From UBA961 sp014191195 (GTDB lineage: Bacteria > Bacteroidota > Ignavibacteria > Kapaibacteriales > UBA961): a stretch of 64,000 nucleotides of DNA. The DNA lies in contig OZ123195.1 in NCBI GenBank assembly GCA_964204605.1, forward strand, positions 1,364,001 through 1,428,000, given 5' to 3'. Position 1 is the first letter of the stretch. The number at the start of each line of letters is the position of its first letter. Below, piece after piece: positions 25,076-35,800 of the stretch. Position numbers and translations under genes: made by a program. A model generated the notes under the pieces. The model did no database searches and was not told the DNA's origin. It saw only the letters and a program-made list of their open reading frames with translations.

Positions 25076-26206
25076 TTAAAGAGTTTTTTGATACATTCTA
25101 TATGTTTTATAAATAGTTCCATGCATAGTAGTTGTTAATGCCTTTTTCATTGGTTCATTATCTTCTAAAATCCATGATGCCTCGCCATACTGTATTCCTC
25201 TGGGCAAACCTCTGGAACCTATCTCTTGGTACAATACAGCATCTACTCCGTTTTTTTGGTATTCAGGTAATACACCAAGTACAATGATTCTTAAAAGATT
25301 GATTTTCTTTTTCTTGGTGAGTAAATGCCAAGCGGCACCAAGTATTCCACCAGACTTATTATGGATAAGTGATTGATTTATATCTGGAATCGCTAATGCA
25401 AATCCAGCTACTTTTCCTTTTACTTCTGCTATTAATGTATATACTGGGTCTGCAATTTGTTTTAAATCTAATGCAAGAAAATCAAATTCTTCATCGGTCA
25501 TTTTTACAAAGCCCCAATTTGGTTGCCAAGCAGCATTATAGATTTCTTTCAGAGTTTTTACATCTCTTTTAAAGTTTTCTTTATTCTTAAAATCTACTTC
25601 TCTGATTGTAACTTGTGATCTTTGCCTAATAATCTCGACAGTTCTGCGCATTTTATCAGAAACAAAAGTATTCTGATCTAATATATAGGCATGTAGATCT
25701 TTAACTTTACCGAATCCATAATTTTCTACTAATTTTTCATAATACTTTGGATTATATGTCATCAGAATTACTGGTGGAGAATCAAATCCGTCTATCAGTA
25801 ATCCACATTCATCATTCATACTAGGATTTACTGGACCTCTAATTTCAGATTTCCCCTTGCTTTTAAGCCATTCTTCTGCTGCATGGAACAATGCATTAGC
25901 TGTTTCTTGATTATCTTCACACTCAAAAAAACCAAAAAATCCGATATTATCATTATGGATAATATTATGATTATCATTAATTATTGCTGCTATTCTACCA
26001 ATGATTTGTCCATTTTTCTCTGCAAGAAATAATTGAATAGCAGAATGTTTATAAAATGGATTTTTTTTCTCGTCTAATAATTTTTCCCTATCCATTATAA
26101 TAGGTGGAACAAAGGAATTATCGCCTTTATAAAAATTCCATTGTGATTTAATAAAGCGTAATTTATCTGCTTTATTTGTAACAGGTATAATGATAGGTGT
26201 ACTCAT
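25076..26206 (-). CDS. GNAT-fold acyltransferase-like protein (YghO-like family)
   Basis: A 376-residue cytoplasmic protein. I start it at the ATG at 26206 (MSTPIIIPV); the frame stays open 36 bases further but adds an unlikely start. The segments GPVNPSMNDECGLLIDGF and LMTYNPKYYEKLVENYGF near the middle, and the C-terminal GVLPEYQKNGVDAVLY followed by ASWILEDNEPM, are typical of a large family annotated as N-acetyltransferase or YghO-like. The GNAT acyl-CoA loop is the EYQKNGVD region. The substrate is unknown for the family. It is transcribed divergently from the HisA-like gene and just upstream of the FtsB-like gene. Confidence 0.75.
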   Translation of the reverse strand: MSTPIIIPVTNKADKLRFIKSQWNFYKGDNSFVPPIIMDREKLLDEKKNPFYKHSAIQLFLAEKNGQIIGRIAAIINDNHNIIHNDNIGFFGFFECEDNQETANALFHAAEEWLKSKGKSEIRGPVNPSMNDECGLLIDGFDSPPVILMTYNPKYYEKLVENYGFGKVKDLHAYILDQNTFVSDKMRRTVEIIRQRSQVTIREVDFKNKENFKRDVKTLKEIYNAAWQPNWGFVKMTDEEFDFLALDLKQIADPVYTLIAEVKGKVAGFALAIPDINQSLIHNKSGGILGAAWHLLTKKKKINLLRIIVLGVLPEYQKNGVDAVLYQEIGSRGLPRGIQYGEASWILEDNEPMKKALTTTMHGTIYKTYRMYQKTL

Positions 26207-26299
26207 AAAATTATCTTTATTATGATAAATAACTGAGTGCAAAATACATGAAATACTAATATAAAATTACCATGTAATGTATGAATTGATGAAACTTGG

Positions 26300-26307
26300 T
26301 AATTTTG
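26300..26307 (+). promoter_or_regulatory. -7 element candidate for the HisA-like gene
   Basis: TAATTTTG matches TAnnTTTG. It lies 48-55 bases before the ATG at 26355 and inside the longer open frame beginning at 26277, so it supports the downstream start. No TTTG at standard -33 spacing is seen. Confidence 0.35.
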
Positions 26308-26354
26308 TAATAAATCATTGTACACCCATACTTGAATTACTTATACCAAATATT

Positions 26355-27125
26355 ATGATTCTCATTATACCCTCTATAGATTTAGAGCATGGCCATTGTC
26401 AACGATGTATTCAAGGATTGCCTGGTACAGAATCTCTTTATTCTCAGATATCCAATCATCCATATGAATTAGCCCGTTTATGGCGCAGAGAAAATGCTAA
26501 GTCATTACATATTACAGATCATGATGCTATGGATGAGCATAATCCTACTTCTAATACTGATACAATCTTAGAAATGGTTAAATCTGTAGATATACCTATT
26601 CAATTATTATCTTCTTTCCCTACAATTGAACAATGTGAATTTTGGTTAGAACATGGTGTATATCGAATCATTTTAAATGAAGTATTACTATCTGATTTGG
26701 AAGGTGTCAAAAATCTTGTTAAGAAATATACACCAAGCAGAGTTGTTATTGGTATTAGGTCCAATCAAGGGAAAGCTCTGTTTCCAGATATTGAAGTAGA
26801 TATTACCGATAGTGAACTTGCAGAATTGGCAAAATCTGCTGGAATTACAAGAATGGTATATTCTGATATTGCATGGGAAGGGTCTCTTCAAGGACCTGAC
26901 TTTACTGTTTTAAAAAATATTGGAACACTTACTAATATGAGAATAACAGTTGGTGGAGGGGTGGGTGGGCCAAAACAACTTTGGGATTTACAACAGTTAA
27001 CCTCCATTGGATTGGATTCTGTAATAGTTGGAAGAGCTTTATACGAGAATCGTTTTCCTTGTCAAAGGATATGGAGAGCTATCGAAGCTAAATTAGAGCC
27101 ATCAATTGTAGCGAATGAAATTTAG
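26355..27125 (+). CDS. HisA-like (beta/alpha)8 barrel isomerase lacking one catalytic Asp
   Basis: A 256-residue TIM barrel of the HisA/HisF family, counted from the ATG at 26355 where the first strand (ILIIPSIDLEHG) begins as in HisA. An upstream in-frame ATG at 26277 would add 26 unlikely residues. HisA isomerises the phosphoribosyl-imidazole intermediate of histidine synthesis. The first catalytic Asp is kept (Asp9), as are the phosphate loops (SDIAWEGSLQGPDF, GGGVGG, VIVGRALYE). The second catalytic Asp, normally at the end of strand 5 in a GxDAR/N motif, is Arg135 here (VVIGIRSNQG). It may be an altered-function homologue rather than the pathway enzyme. No other his gene is nearby. Confidence 0.8.
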   Translation: MILIIPSIDLEHGHCQRCIQGLPGTESLYSQISNHPYELARLWRRENAKSLHITDHDAMDEHNPTSNTDTILEMVKSVDIPIQLLSSFPTIEQCEFWLEHGVYRIILNEVLLSDLEGVKNLVKKYTPSRVVIGIRSNQGKALFPDIEVDITDSELAELAKSAGITRMVYSDIAWEGSLQGPDFTVLKNIGTLTNMRITVGGGVGGPKQLWDLQQLTSIGLDSVIVGRALYENRFPCQRIWRAIEAKLEPSIVANEI

Positions 27126-27132
27126 GATGACA

Positions 27133-28191
27133 ATGATTTTTATACATAATTCGATATTATACATGTTAAGACTAACATTTATTCTTTTACTTATCATAAT
27201 AGTACCTGCAATGTCAAAGCAGGATACTGTAAAAATACATACAGAATCTTTAGCTCCTGGATCTCAAAAAAAGGATACCACGCTTGCACGTATTATGATT
27301 GCAGAAATAATACATGGAAAAGATATTCCGAATTCGATTATCCGTAAAACCGATGCTGCAATGGCTATTGCATTAGGAGCAGCAGATAAATTTATCTATG
27401 TATCGCTAAAAGAACGTGATTCTATTGCTAAGAAACTTAAAGATGCTAATATCGACCCTACTGCTTTTTCTGTAGGACAACAGCTAAAAGCAGAAGCTTT
27501 ATTTTTTTTAAGAGTGGATAAGTTAGGCAATCTTTTAAGAGTAGAAATTTCTGCTAAAGCCGGCAAAGATTATAATCAATCTGTAAGTGGCATTGGTTTG
27601 GCTATGTTACGATATAGAGATTCTCTTGGTACAATTGTGTATGATCCAACTTTAGTGGAAGCTATACAAAGGGCAATGTGTGAAGTGACAGGTGACTCTT
27701 TATTATATCAAAAAGCTGAGTCTCCAGAGTATCAAGTAGCACCAGCAGAACCGCTTTGTTTTATTAGTTTCCAATTAGAAGATACACAGATCAAATCACT
27801 TTGGCCTATCTTTCAGGGTAAAGAAGTTAATTCTTTTTATGCCCTTGAAGTTCTTTTTGAAGCAGCGTCTTTACAACAGACAAAGTATTTACCGATAGAC
27901 CAAGTTACCAGAGATTCTGTTTATGTGTTAAAAGGTTTAAGGGGGACAGAAAATTTCAATCTTCCAAATAAAGAAGAATTATCTTTGTTATATAGTGTTG
28001 GATTTGCCTATTGTATAAATGGTAAATGTAAAAAAACATTAGAAGGTGCAGATATCAGCCTGACTTTACAACAAATAAAGCCAGATGGCACTTTGATAAA
28101 AATCAAGAAATTGACGGCAGGTTTAAGTGAAGATACCTTAGAGGCATTTAAAAAAACCACTTCAGCTTTAGTCAAAAAATTGTTGCAATGA
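27133..28191 (+). CDS. Exported protein of unknown function
   Basis: A 352-residue protein with an N-terminal signal peptide (LRLTFILLLIIIVPAMS). Possible ATG starts lie at 27115, 27127, 27133 and 27163. I chose 27133 because AGGA is spaced 5 bases before it and it follows the end of the HisA-like gene. The mature sequence is mixed alpha/beta without cysteine pairs at fixed spacing or a recognisable domain. One stretch (CEVTGDSLLYQK, then AEPLCFISFQLE) has two Cys about 28 residues apart. It is probably co-transcribed with the HisA-like gene and followed by the photolyase gene 23 bases later. Function unknown. Confidence 0.6.
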   Translation: MIFIHNSILYMLRLTFILLLIIIVPAMSKQDTVKIHTESLAPGSQKKDTTLARIMIAEIIHGKDIPNSIIRKTDAAMAIALGAADKFIYVSLKERDSIAKKLKDANIDPTAFSVGQQLKAEALFFLRVDKLGNLLRVEISAKAGKDYNQSVSGIGLAMLRYRDSLGTIVYDPTLVEAIQRAMCEVTGDSLLYQKAESPEYQVAPAEPLCFISFQLEDTQIKSLWPIFQGKEVNSFYALEVLFEAASLQQTKYLPIDQVTRDSVYVLKGLRGTENFNLPNKEELSLLYSVGFAYCINGKCKKTLEGADISLTLQQIKPDGTLIKIKKLTAGLSEDTLEAFKKTTSALVKKLLQ

Positions 28192-28214
28192 TAACTTTTA
28201 ATTCTAAATAGAAT

Positions 28215-29618
28215 ATGATTGATTCACGAAGGATTTATTTAGTTTCTGCAGATGGTGATATTCAGCAGGCTGATGATTATTGTGCTATACATAATCAAGG
28301 CTCATGCTTAGTGTATTGGATGAGTAGAGATCAAAGGATTCAAGATAATTGGGGATTACTATGTGCTCAATATTCTGCTTTGCAACATAAATTACCCTTG
28401 GTAATTGTATGTACAATCGTACCTAATTGTTTTGAAGTAAGTTTAAGACAATATTCATTTATGTTAGATGGGCTGAAAGAGATCCAACAAAAAGCTCATA
28501 CTTTACATATTCCATTTTTTTCTGTTCTAAGTGACGAGCCTTCAATAGCTATTTCCACCTTTGCTCAGCAGTATAATGCAGCCGCAATATTTACTGATTT
28601 CGATCCATTATCACAATCTGTATTTAATAGGGTGAAAGTTGCTTCCATGGTTGAATGTCCCGTATATGAAGTAGATAGTCACAATATAGTTCCTGCCAGA
28701 TTTATTTCTCAAAAAGTTGAATTTGGAGCTTATACCTTAAGACCAAAGATCAAAAGAGTTTTGAACGAATTCTTGGTAGATATTCCCTCTCCAATTGTTC
28801 ATCCTTTCCCTTTTTTACATGATTCACCCCTCACAGATTTTGATGCAATTCAATCCCAGCTGAAAGTTAATATTGATATTCAACCGGTTCTAGGAATTTC
28901 TGGCGGAGAATATCATGCTCAAGAAGCTTTTTCATTATTTGTTAAGAATACACTCTCTACTTATCATTTAAGAAATGATCCAAATGCAAAAGCAGTTTCT
29001 GGATTATCACCTTGGTTACATGTTGGTAATATTTCTTCTCAAAGAATTGCATATGAAGTAAAAGACATTCAAAGCGAACAGTCTTTGTCCTTTTTGGAAG
29101 AGTTAATTGTCAGAAAAGAGCTTGCTGATAATTATTGTCTGTATGCTGACAGTTATACAGATTCCAAAGGCTTTCCTAATTGGGCAAAAACAACACATTC
29201 AATTCATAGTCACGATAAAAGAGAATATTTATATACTTTAGAACAATTTAAAAATGCTGAAACTCATGATGATTTATGGAATGCTGCGCAATGTGAATTA
29301 GTAAATACCGGTAGAATGCATGGTTATATGCGAATGTATTGGGCTAAAAAAATTCTTGAATGGACACATTCACCTGAAGAAGCCCAATCAATTGCTATTT
29401 ATTTAAATGATGCATATCAATTAGATGGTAGAGATCCAAATGGCTATACGGGAATAGCATGGAGTATTGGTGGCGTGCATGACAGAGCTTGGTTTGAAAG
29501 ACCAATCTTTGGAAAAATTAGATATATGAACGCAAATGGGTGTAAATCTAAGTTTGATACTAAACTTTATATAAAGCATCATCTTCATTCACAACAAAAT
29601 ACAGATACTTTATTTTGA
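28215..29618 (+). CDS. phr: Class II deoxyribodipyrimidine (CPD) photolyase
   Basis: A 467-residue flavoprotein that splits UV-induced cyclobutane pyrimidine dimers in DNA with blue light. Class II is indicated by the N-terminal CLVYWMSRDQRIQDNW (alpha/beta antenna domain) and by the FAD-domain segments GRMHGYMRMYWAKKILEW, LNDAYQLDGRDPNGYTGI and GGVHDRAWFER. The diagnostic end IRYMNANGCKSKFD is also present. Length matches class II enzymes (about 450-480). It is the last gene of the plus-strand run, before tRNA-His. Class II enzymes occur patchily in bacteria, so horizontal acquisition is possible, but composition here does not stand out. Confidence 0.95.
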   Translation: MIDSRRIYLVSADGDIQQADDYCAIHNQGSCLVYWMSRDQRIQDNWGLLCAQYSALQHKLPLVIVCTIVPNCFEVSLRQYSFMLDGLKEIQQKAHTLHIPFFSVLSDEPSIAISTFAQQYNAAAIFTDFDPLSQSVFNRVKVASMVECPVYEVDSHNIVPARFISQKVEFGAYTLRPKIKRVLNEFLVDIPSPIVHPFPFLHDSPLTDFDAIQSQLKVNIDIQPVLGISGGEYHAQEAFSLFVKNTLSTYHLRNDPNAKAVSGLSPWLHVGNISSQRIAYEVKDIQSEQSLSFLEELIVRKELADNYCLYADSYTDSKGFPNWAKTTHSIHSHDKREYLYTLEQFKNAETHDDLWNAAQCELVNTGRMHGYMRMYWAKKILEWTHSPEEAQSIAIYLNDAYQLDGRDPNGYTGIAWSIGGVHDRAWFERPIFGKIRYMNANGCKSKFDTKLYIKHHLHSQQNTDTLF

Positions 29619-29627
29619 GTACTTTTT

Positions 29628-29659
29628 TTTGAATAAGTAATCTTGAAATACTATCTTTG
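29628..29659 (+). promoter_or_regulatory. Promoter of tRNA-His
   Basis: TTTG at 29628-29631 and TATCTTTG at 29652-29659 are 20 bases apart and match the FCB -33 TTTG / -7 TAnnTTTG consensus. Transcription would start near 29666, about 29 bases before the tRNA. This is the best-formed promoter in the window. Confidence 0.65.
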
Positions 29660-29694
29660 TAACTGTAACAGCAATCAAATTGCTTTACATTAAT

Positions 29695-29767
29695 GGCGAG
29701 TGTAGCTCAGTGGTAGAGCAGCGGTTTGTGGTTCCGCTGGCCGTGGGTTCAATTCCCATCATTCGCC
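29695..29767 (+). tRNA. tRNA-His (anticodon GTG)
   Basis: A full cloverleaf. The acceptor arm GCGAGTG pairs with CATTCGC (one G-U). The D arm is GCTC/GAGC, the anticodon loop TTGTGGT gives anticodon GTG, and the T arm is GTGGG/CCCAT. The genome encodes the extra G at position -1 (29695), which can face C73, the identity element of histidine tRNA. CCA is not encoded. Pair 31-39 at the top of the anticodon stem is T-T, a mismatch. It has its own promoter and terminator. Confidence 0.96.
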
Positions 29768-29769
29768 CA

Positions 29770-29802
29770 AGGTGCTCATAGAAATATGAAGCACCTTTTT
29801 TT
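29770..29802 (+). terminator. Rho-independent terminator after tRNA-His
   Basis: Arms AGGTGCTCATA (29770-29780) and TATGAAGCACCT (29785-29796) form a long hairpin with one bulge and a 4-base loop, followed by a T-run to 29802. It begins 2 bases after the tRNA. Confidence 0.9.
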
Positions 29803-29868
29803 ATATATGTAATAAGTAACTTAAGTATCAGCGATAATGTCTTCTTTGCAATCAAATACCGTACATAG

Positions 29869-32800
29869 TTAAGGTTGAACTACTACAACATCACAAGTAA
29901 TAGAATTGGGATTTATATCTGTTGATGTTGCATTTACGAATTTGATTCTAATAATATTTGCTTCTGACACTCTTGAAGAAGCGATAATGACTCCATTTTC
30001 CATATCTGATCTTGGTGAAACTGACACAATATCTCCAATATTAGCATTTGAAATAGTGATTTCAAAAAATGCAGTTCCTCCATTTGCTGCTAAGTTCCCA
30101 CAATCTACATTAGAAATAGATTGAGTGATTAAGGCTTGTCCCCAATTCATTTGACCATTTGTATTAACCGTTAATATTTGATGTGCTTTATTACTTGCAG
30201 TTAAAGGCAAAGTATATTCAATATTATTTGATTGTTGTCCAGCCTTAATAGAAGTATAATTAGAAGCGCCTGGGAATGAATTGATATTATAATTTGACTC
30301 AAAAAAGCGTATATCCTTTGCGGTGCTATCATTGCTAGTTAGCCATAAACTAATATTTCCCAACATCATTATATTTGGTGTTGATAATGTCATATCTCTG
30401 TTGCCACTTGCATTATTTCCTACCATTCCTATGGAATAACTTGCCGTGTTTTGCAATGTCAAGCCTCTTCCAGATAATATCGAAGAGTTTTCAGAGAGTA
30501 CCATATTTTTCATTCCACCAGTAATCGAGCTATTAGCACCATATGCATAATTATCTGCACCTCCTCCAGTAAAACTTGATTTTCCATATGCAGTATTTCC
30601 TGAACCTCCAATTGTAGCAGCGAACATTGATTGAGCTTGATTTGAACTACCACCAATACATGTTGAATAAGCTCCGGAAGCCATATTATTATATCCCATA
30701 ATAAATGAATAATTACCTGTCACTGTATTTCCAGACCCTCCGATAATTACAGAACTAGAACCTATTGTGGTATTATTAAATCCCCCTATTGATGCTGAAA
30801 AATTACCATCAACTACATTTAATTTTCCTCCTGCAGTCATTGCATACTCTCCTTGAACTCGATTAGCATATCCGCCAATAATTGCAGAATAAAGTCCACT
30901 TGCAACCTGATCAGCAGCATTTCTTCCCATCTGAAAATCTATGCTAGAATATCCTCTTTTATTTCCACCAGAGATAGTATTATCTGGAATGGACATCATG
31001 ATGCTTCCATTTCCTTTAGACATTATTGCAAAATCTACAGTTGATTCATTACCTTTTGGCTGCAATATATGAACTGGCCTACTTGTATTTGGCACAGCAA
31101 TATTGCGATCTTCTTTCAAATACTTTAAACTATCTGTAATATCATTTCCAGATTGCCAATAATTTCCTTGCCATTTTAAAACTTGACCAGTAGTTGCTCC
31201 CATTTGAGAAATTTTACTTCCAGTTATAGCACCATTACCAATCGTCGGATTTGGATAACTTCCCGTCAAATCGCCACCCGCAGGTCCACTTGGAGGCAAT
31301 GTCGTTGGAATAACTCCCGATGCGATTTTACTATTTGTAATCGAGCTATCTTTTATCTGACTTGTACCAACTGAACTTGGTGATATTTTTGACGATGTAA
31401 TTGCATTTGATGCGATTTTGGATTCTGTAATGACTCCATTACTAATCGTGGGATTCGGATAATTTCCCGTCAAATCGCCTCCAGCAGAACCATTTGGTGG
31501 TAATGTTGTTGGAATCACTCCTGATGCAATTTTGCTACTTGTAATAGAGCTATCTTTTATCTGACTTGTGCCAATTACTGATATACCTATTGTCGGATTC
31601 GGATAATTCCCACTTAAATCTCCACCCGCAGAACCACTTGGTGGTAAATTTGTTGGAATCACTCCCGATGCAATTTTACTACTTGTTATTGAACTATCTT
31701 TTATCTGGCTTGTACCAACTGAACTGGGTGATATTTTTGACGAAGTAATTGCATTTGATGCGATTTTGGATTCAGTAACAACTCCATTACTAATCGTCGG
31801 ATTTGGATAATTTCCCGTCAAATCGCCTCCAGCTACCCCTTCTGGAGGCAATGAGACTGGGAGTACCCCTGATGATAACTTTGAAAGTGTTATTGAACTA
31901 TCTTTTAACTGGCTAGTACCAATTACTGAAGTACCAATTGTTGGATTTGGATAATTCCCTGCTAAATCTCCACCCGCTGAACCACTTGGAGGTAATGTTG
32001 TGGGAATTATTCCTGATGCTATTTTGCTACTGGTTATAGAACTATCTTTTATCTGACTTGTACCAACTGAACTTGCTGATATTTTTGACGATGTAATTGC
32101 ATTTGATGCGATTTTGGATTCAGTAATGACTCCATTCCCAATCGTCGGATTTGGATAATTCCCTGCTAAATCTCCACCCGCAGAACCACTTGGAGGCAAT
32201 GTCGTCGGAATCAAGCCAGATGCAATTTTACTACTTATAATCGAACTATCTTTAAGTTGTGATGTGCCAATTACGGATATACCTATTATCGGATTCGGAT
32301 AATTTCCCGTCAAATCGCCTCCAGCTACCCCTTCTGGAGGCAATGAGACTGGGAGTACCCCTGATGATAACTTTGAAAGTGTTATAGAACTATCTTTTAA
32401 CTGGCTTGTACCAACAGAACTTGGTGATATTTTTGATGAAGTAATTGCATTAGATGCGATTTTGGATTCAGTAACAACTCCATTACCAATCGTGGGATTT
32501 GGATAATTTCCCGTCAAATCGCCACCTGCAGAACCACTTGGTGGTAATGTTGTCGGTATTATTCCTGATGCTATTTTACTACTTGTTATTGAACTGTCTT
32601 TTAGTTGTGATGTGCCAACTGAACTTGGTGATATTTTTGATGAAGTAATTGCATTAGATGCGATTTTGGATTCAGTAACAACTCCATTACTAATCGTCGG
32701 ATTCGGATAATTACCTGCTAAATCGCCTCCAGCTGAACCACTTGGTGGTAATGTCGTGGGAATCACACCCGATGCTATTTTACTACTGGTTATAGAACTA

Positions 32801-35800
32801 TCTTTTAGTTGTGATGTACCAATTACGGATGTACCTATCGTGGGATTCGGATAATTTCCTGTCAAATCTCCACCAGCAGAACCGCTCGGAGGTAATGTTG
32901 TTGGAATCACACCAGATGCGATTTTTCCAATCGTTATAGAACTATCTTTTAATTGTGATGTACCAATTACTGATATACTTATCGTGGGATTCGGATAATT
33001 ACCAATTAAATCTCCACCCGCAGAACCACTTGGAGGTAATGTCGTAGGTATTATTCCTGATGCTATTTTTCCAATCGTTATTGAACTATCTTTTATCTGA
33101 CTTGTACCAATTACTGATATACCTATTGTCGGATTCGGATAATTACCTGCTAAATCTCCACCCGCAGAACCACTTGGTGGTAAATTTGTTGGAATCACTC
33201 CTGATGCTATTTTACTACTTGTAATTGAACTGTCTTTTAACTGACTTGTACCAACAGAACTTGCTGATATTTTTGACGATGTAATTGCATTTGATGCGAT
33301 TTTGGATTCAGTAATGACTCCATTCCCAATCGTCGGATTCGGATAATTCCCTGCTAAATCTCCACCTGCAGATCCACTTGGAGGCAATGTCGTCGGAATA
33401 GCTCCAGATGCTATTTTACTACTTGTAATTGAACTGTCTTTTAATTGTGATGTGCCAATTACGGATGTACCTATCGTGGGATTCGGATAATTTCCCGTCA
33501 AATCGCCTCCAGCTGAACCACTTGGGGGTAATGTAGTGGGGATTACTCCCGATGCGATTTTACTATTTGTAATCGAGCTATCTTTTAATTGTGATGTACC
33601 AATTACTGAAGTACCTATCGTCGGATTTGGATAACTCCCCATTAAATCTCCACCCGCAGAACCACTTGGAGGTAATGTCGTAGGTATTATTCCTGATGCT
33701 ATTTTTCCAATCGTTATTGAACTATCTTTTAACTGTGATGTACCAATTACTGAAGTACCAATTGTTGGATTTGGATAATTTGCCGTCAAATCGCCTCCAG
33801 CTGAACCACTTGGGGGTAAATTTGTTGGAATAACACCAGATGCAATTTTACTACTTATAATCGAACTATCTTTAAGTTGTGATGTGCCAATTACGGATAT
33901 ACCTATTGTCGGATTCGGATAATTTCCCGTCAAATCTCCACCCGCAGATCCACTTGGGGGCAATGTTGTTGGAATCACTCCTGATGCAATTTTGCTACTT
34001 GTAATAGAGCTATCTTTTAACTGACTTGTACCAACTGAACTTGCTGATATTTTTGACGATGTAACTGCATTTGATGCGATTTTGGATTCAGTAACAACTC
34101 CATTCCCAATTATCGGATTCGGATAATTTCCCGTCAAATCGCCACCCGCTGAACCACTTGGAGGTAATGTCGTTGGAATCAAGCCAGATGCAATTTTGCT
34201 ACTTGTAATTGAACTATCTTTTATCTGACTTGTACCAACTGAACTGGGTGATATTTTTGACGATGTAATTGCATTTGATGCGATTTTGGATTCAGTAACA
34301 ACTCCATTACTAATCGTGGGATTTGGATAACTTCCCGTCAAATCTCCACCAGCTGAACCACTTGGAGGCAATGTCGTAGGAATTACTCCAGATGCTATTT
34401 TACTACTTGTAATCGAACTATCTTTTAACTGACTTGTACCAACAGAACTTGGTGATATTTTTGACGAAGTAATTGCATTTGATGCGATTTTGGATTCTGT
34501 AATAACACCATTACCTATTGTCGGATTTGGATAATTCTCACTTAAATCTCCACCCGCAGAACCACTTGGAGGTAAATTTGTCGGAATAACTCCAGATGCA
34601 ACTTTACTAATCGTTATAGAACTGTCTTTTATCTGGTTTGTACCAATTACTGATATACCTATTGTCGGATTCGGATAATTCCCACTTAAATCTCCACCAG
34701 CTGAACCACTTGGGGGTAAATTTGTTGGAATCACTCCCGATGCTATTTTACTACTTGTAATTGAACTGTCTTTTAACTGACTTGTACCAACAGAACTTGC
34801 TGATATTTTTGATGAAGTAATTGCATTTGATGCGATTTTTGGACCTGTTATCGCTCCATTCCCAATTGTCGGATTCGGATAATTCCCTGTCAAATCTCCA
34901 CCAGCTACCCCTTCTGGAGGCAATGAGACTGGGAGTACCCCTGATGATAACTTTGAAAGTGTTATTGAACTATCTTTTAACTGGCTAGTACCAACGGAAC
35001 TTGGTGATATTTTTGACGAAGTAATTGCATTTGATGCGATTTTGGATTCAGTAATGACTCCGATGCCAATCGTCGGATTCGGATAATTACCAATTAAATC
35101 TCCACCCGCAGAACCACTTGGAGGTAATGTCGTAGGTATTATTCCTGATGCTATTTTTCCAATCGTTATTGAACTATCTTTTATCTGACTTGTACCAATT
35201 ACTGATATACCTATTGTCGGATTCGGATAATTACCTGCTAACTCTCCACCCGCAGAACCACTTGGTGGTAAATTTGTTGGAATCACTCCTGATGCTATTT
35301 TACTACTTGTAATCGAGCTATCTTTTAGTTGTGATGTACCAACTGAGCTTGCTGATATTTTTGACGAAGTAATTGCATTTGATGCGATTTTGGATTCAGT
35401 AACAACTCCATTCCCAATTGTCGGATTCGGATAATTTCCCGTCAAATCTCCACCCGCTGAACCACTTGGAGGTAATGTCGTCGGAATCAAGCCAGATGCA
35501 ATTTTACTACTTATAATCGAACTATCTTTAAGTTGTGATGTGCCAATTACGGATATACCTATTATCGGATTCGGATAATTTCCCGTCAAATCACCTCCAG
35601 CAGAACCGCTCGGAGGTAATGTAGTGGGGATTACTCCCGATGCGATTTTACTATTTGTAATCGAGCTATCTTTTAATTGTGATGTACCAATTACTGAAGT
35701 ACCTATCGTCGGATTTGGATAACTCCCCATTAAATCTCCACCCGCAGATCCACTTGGAGGTAATGTCGTCGGAATCAAGCCAGATGCAATTTTACTACTT

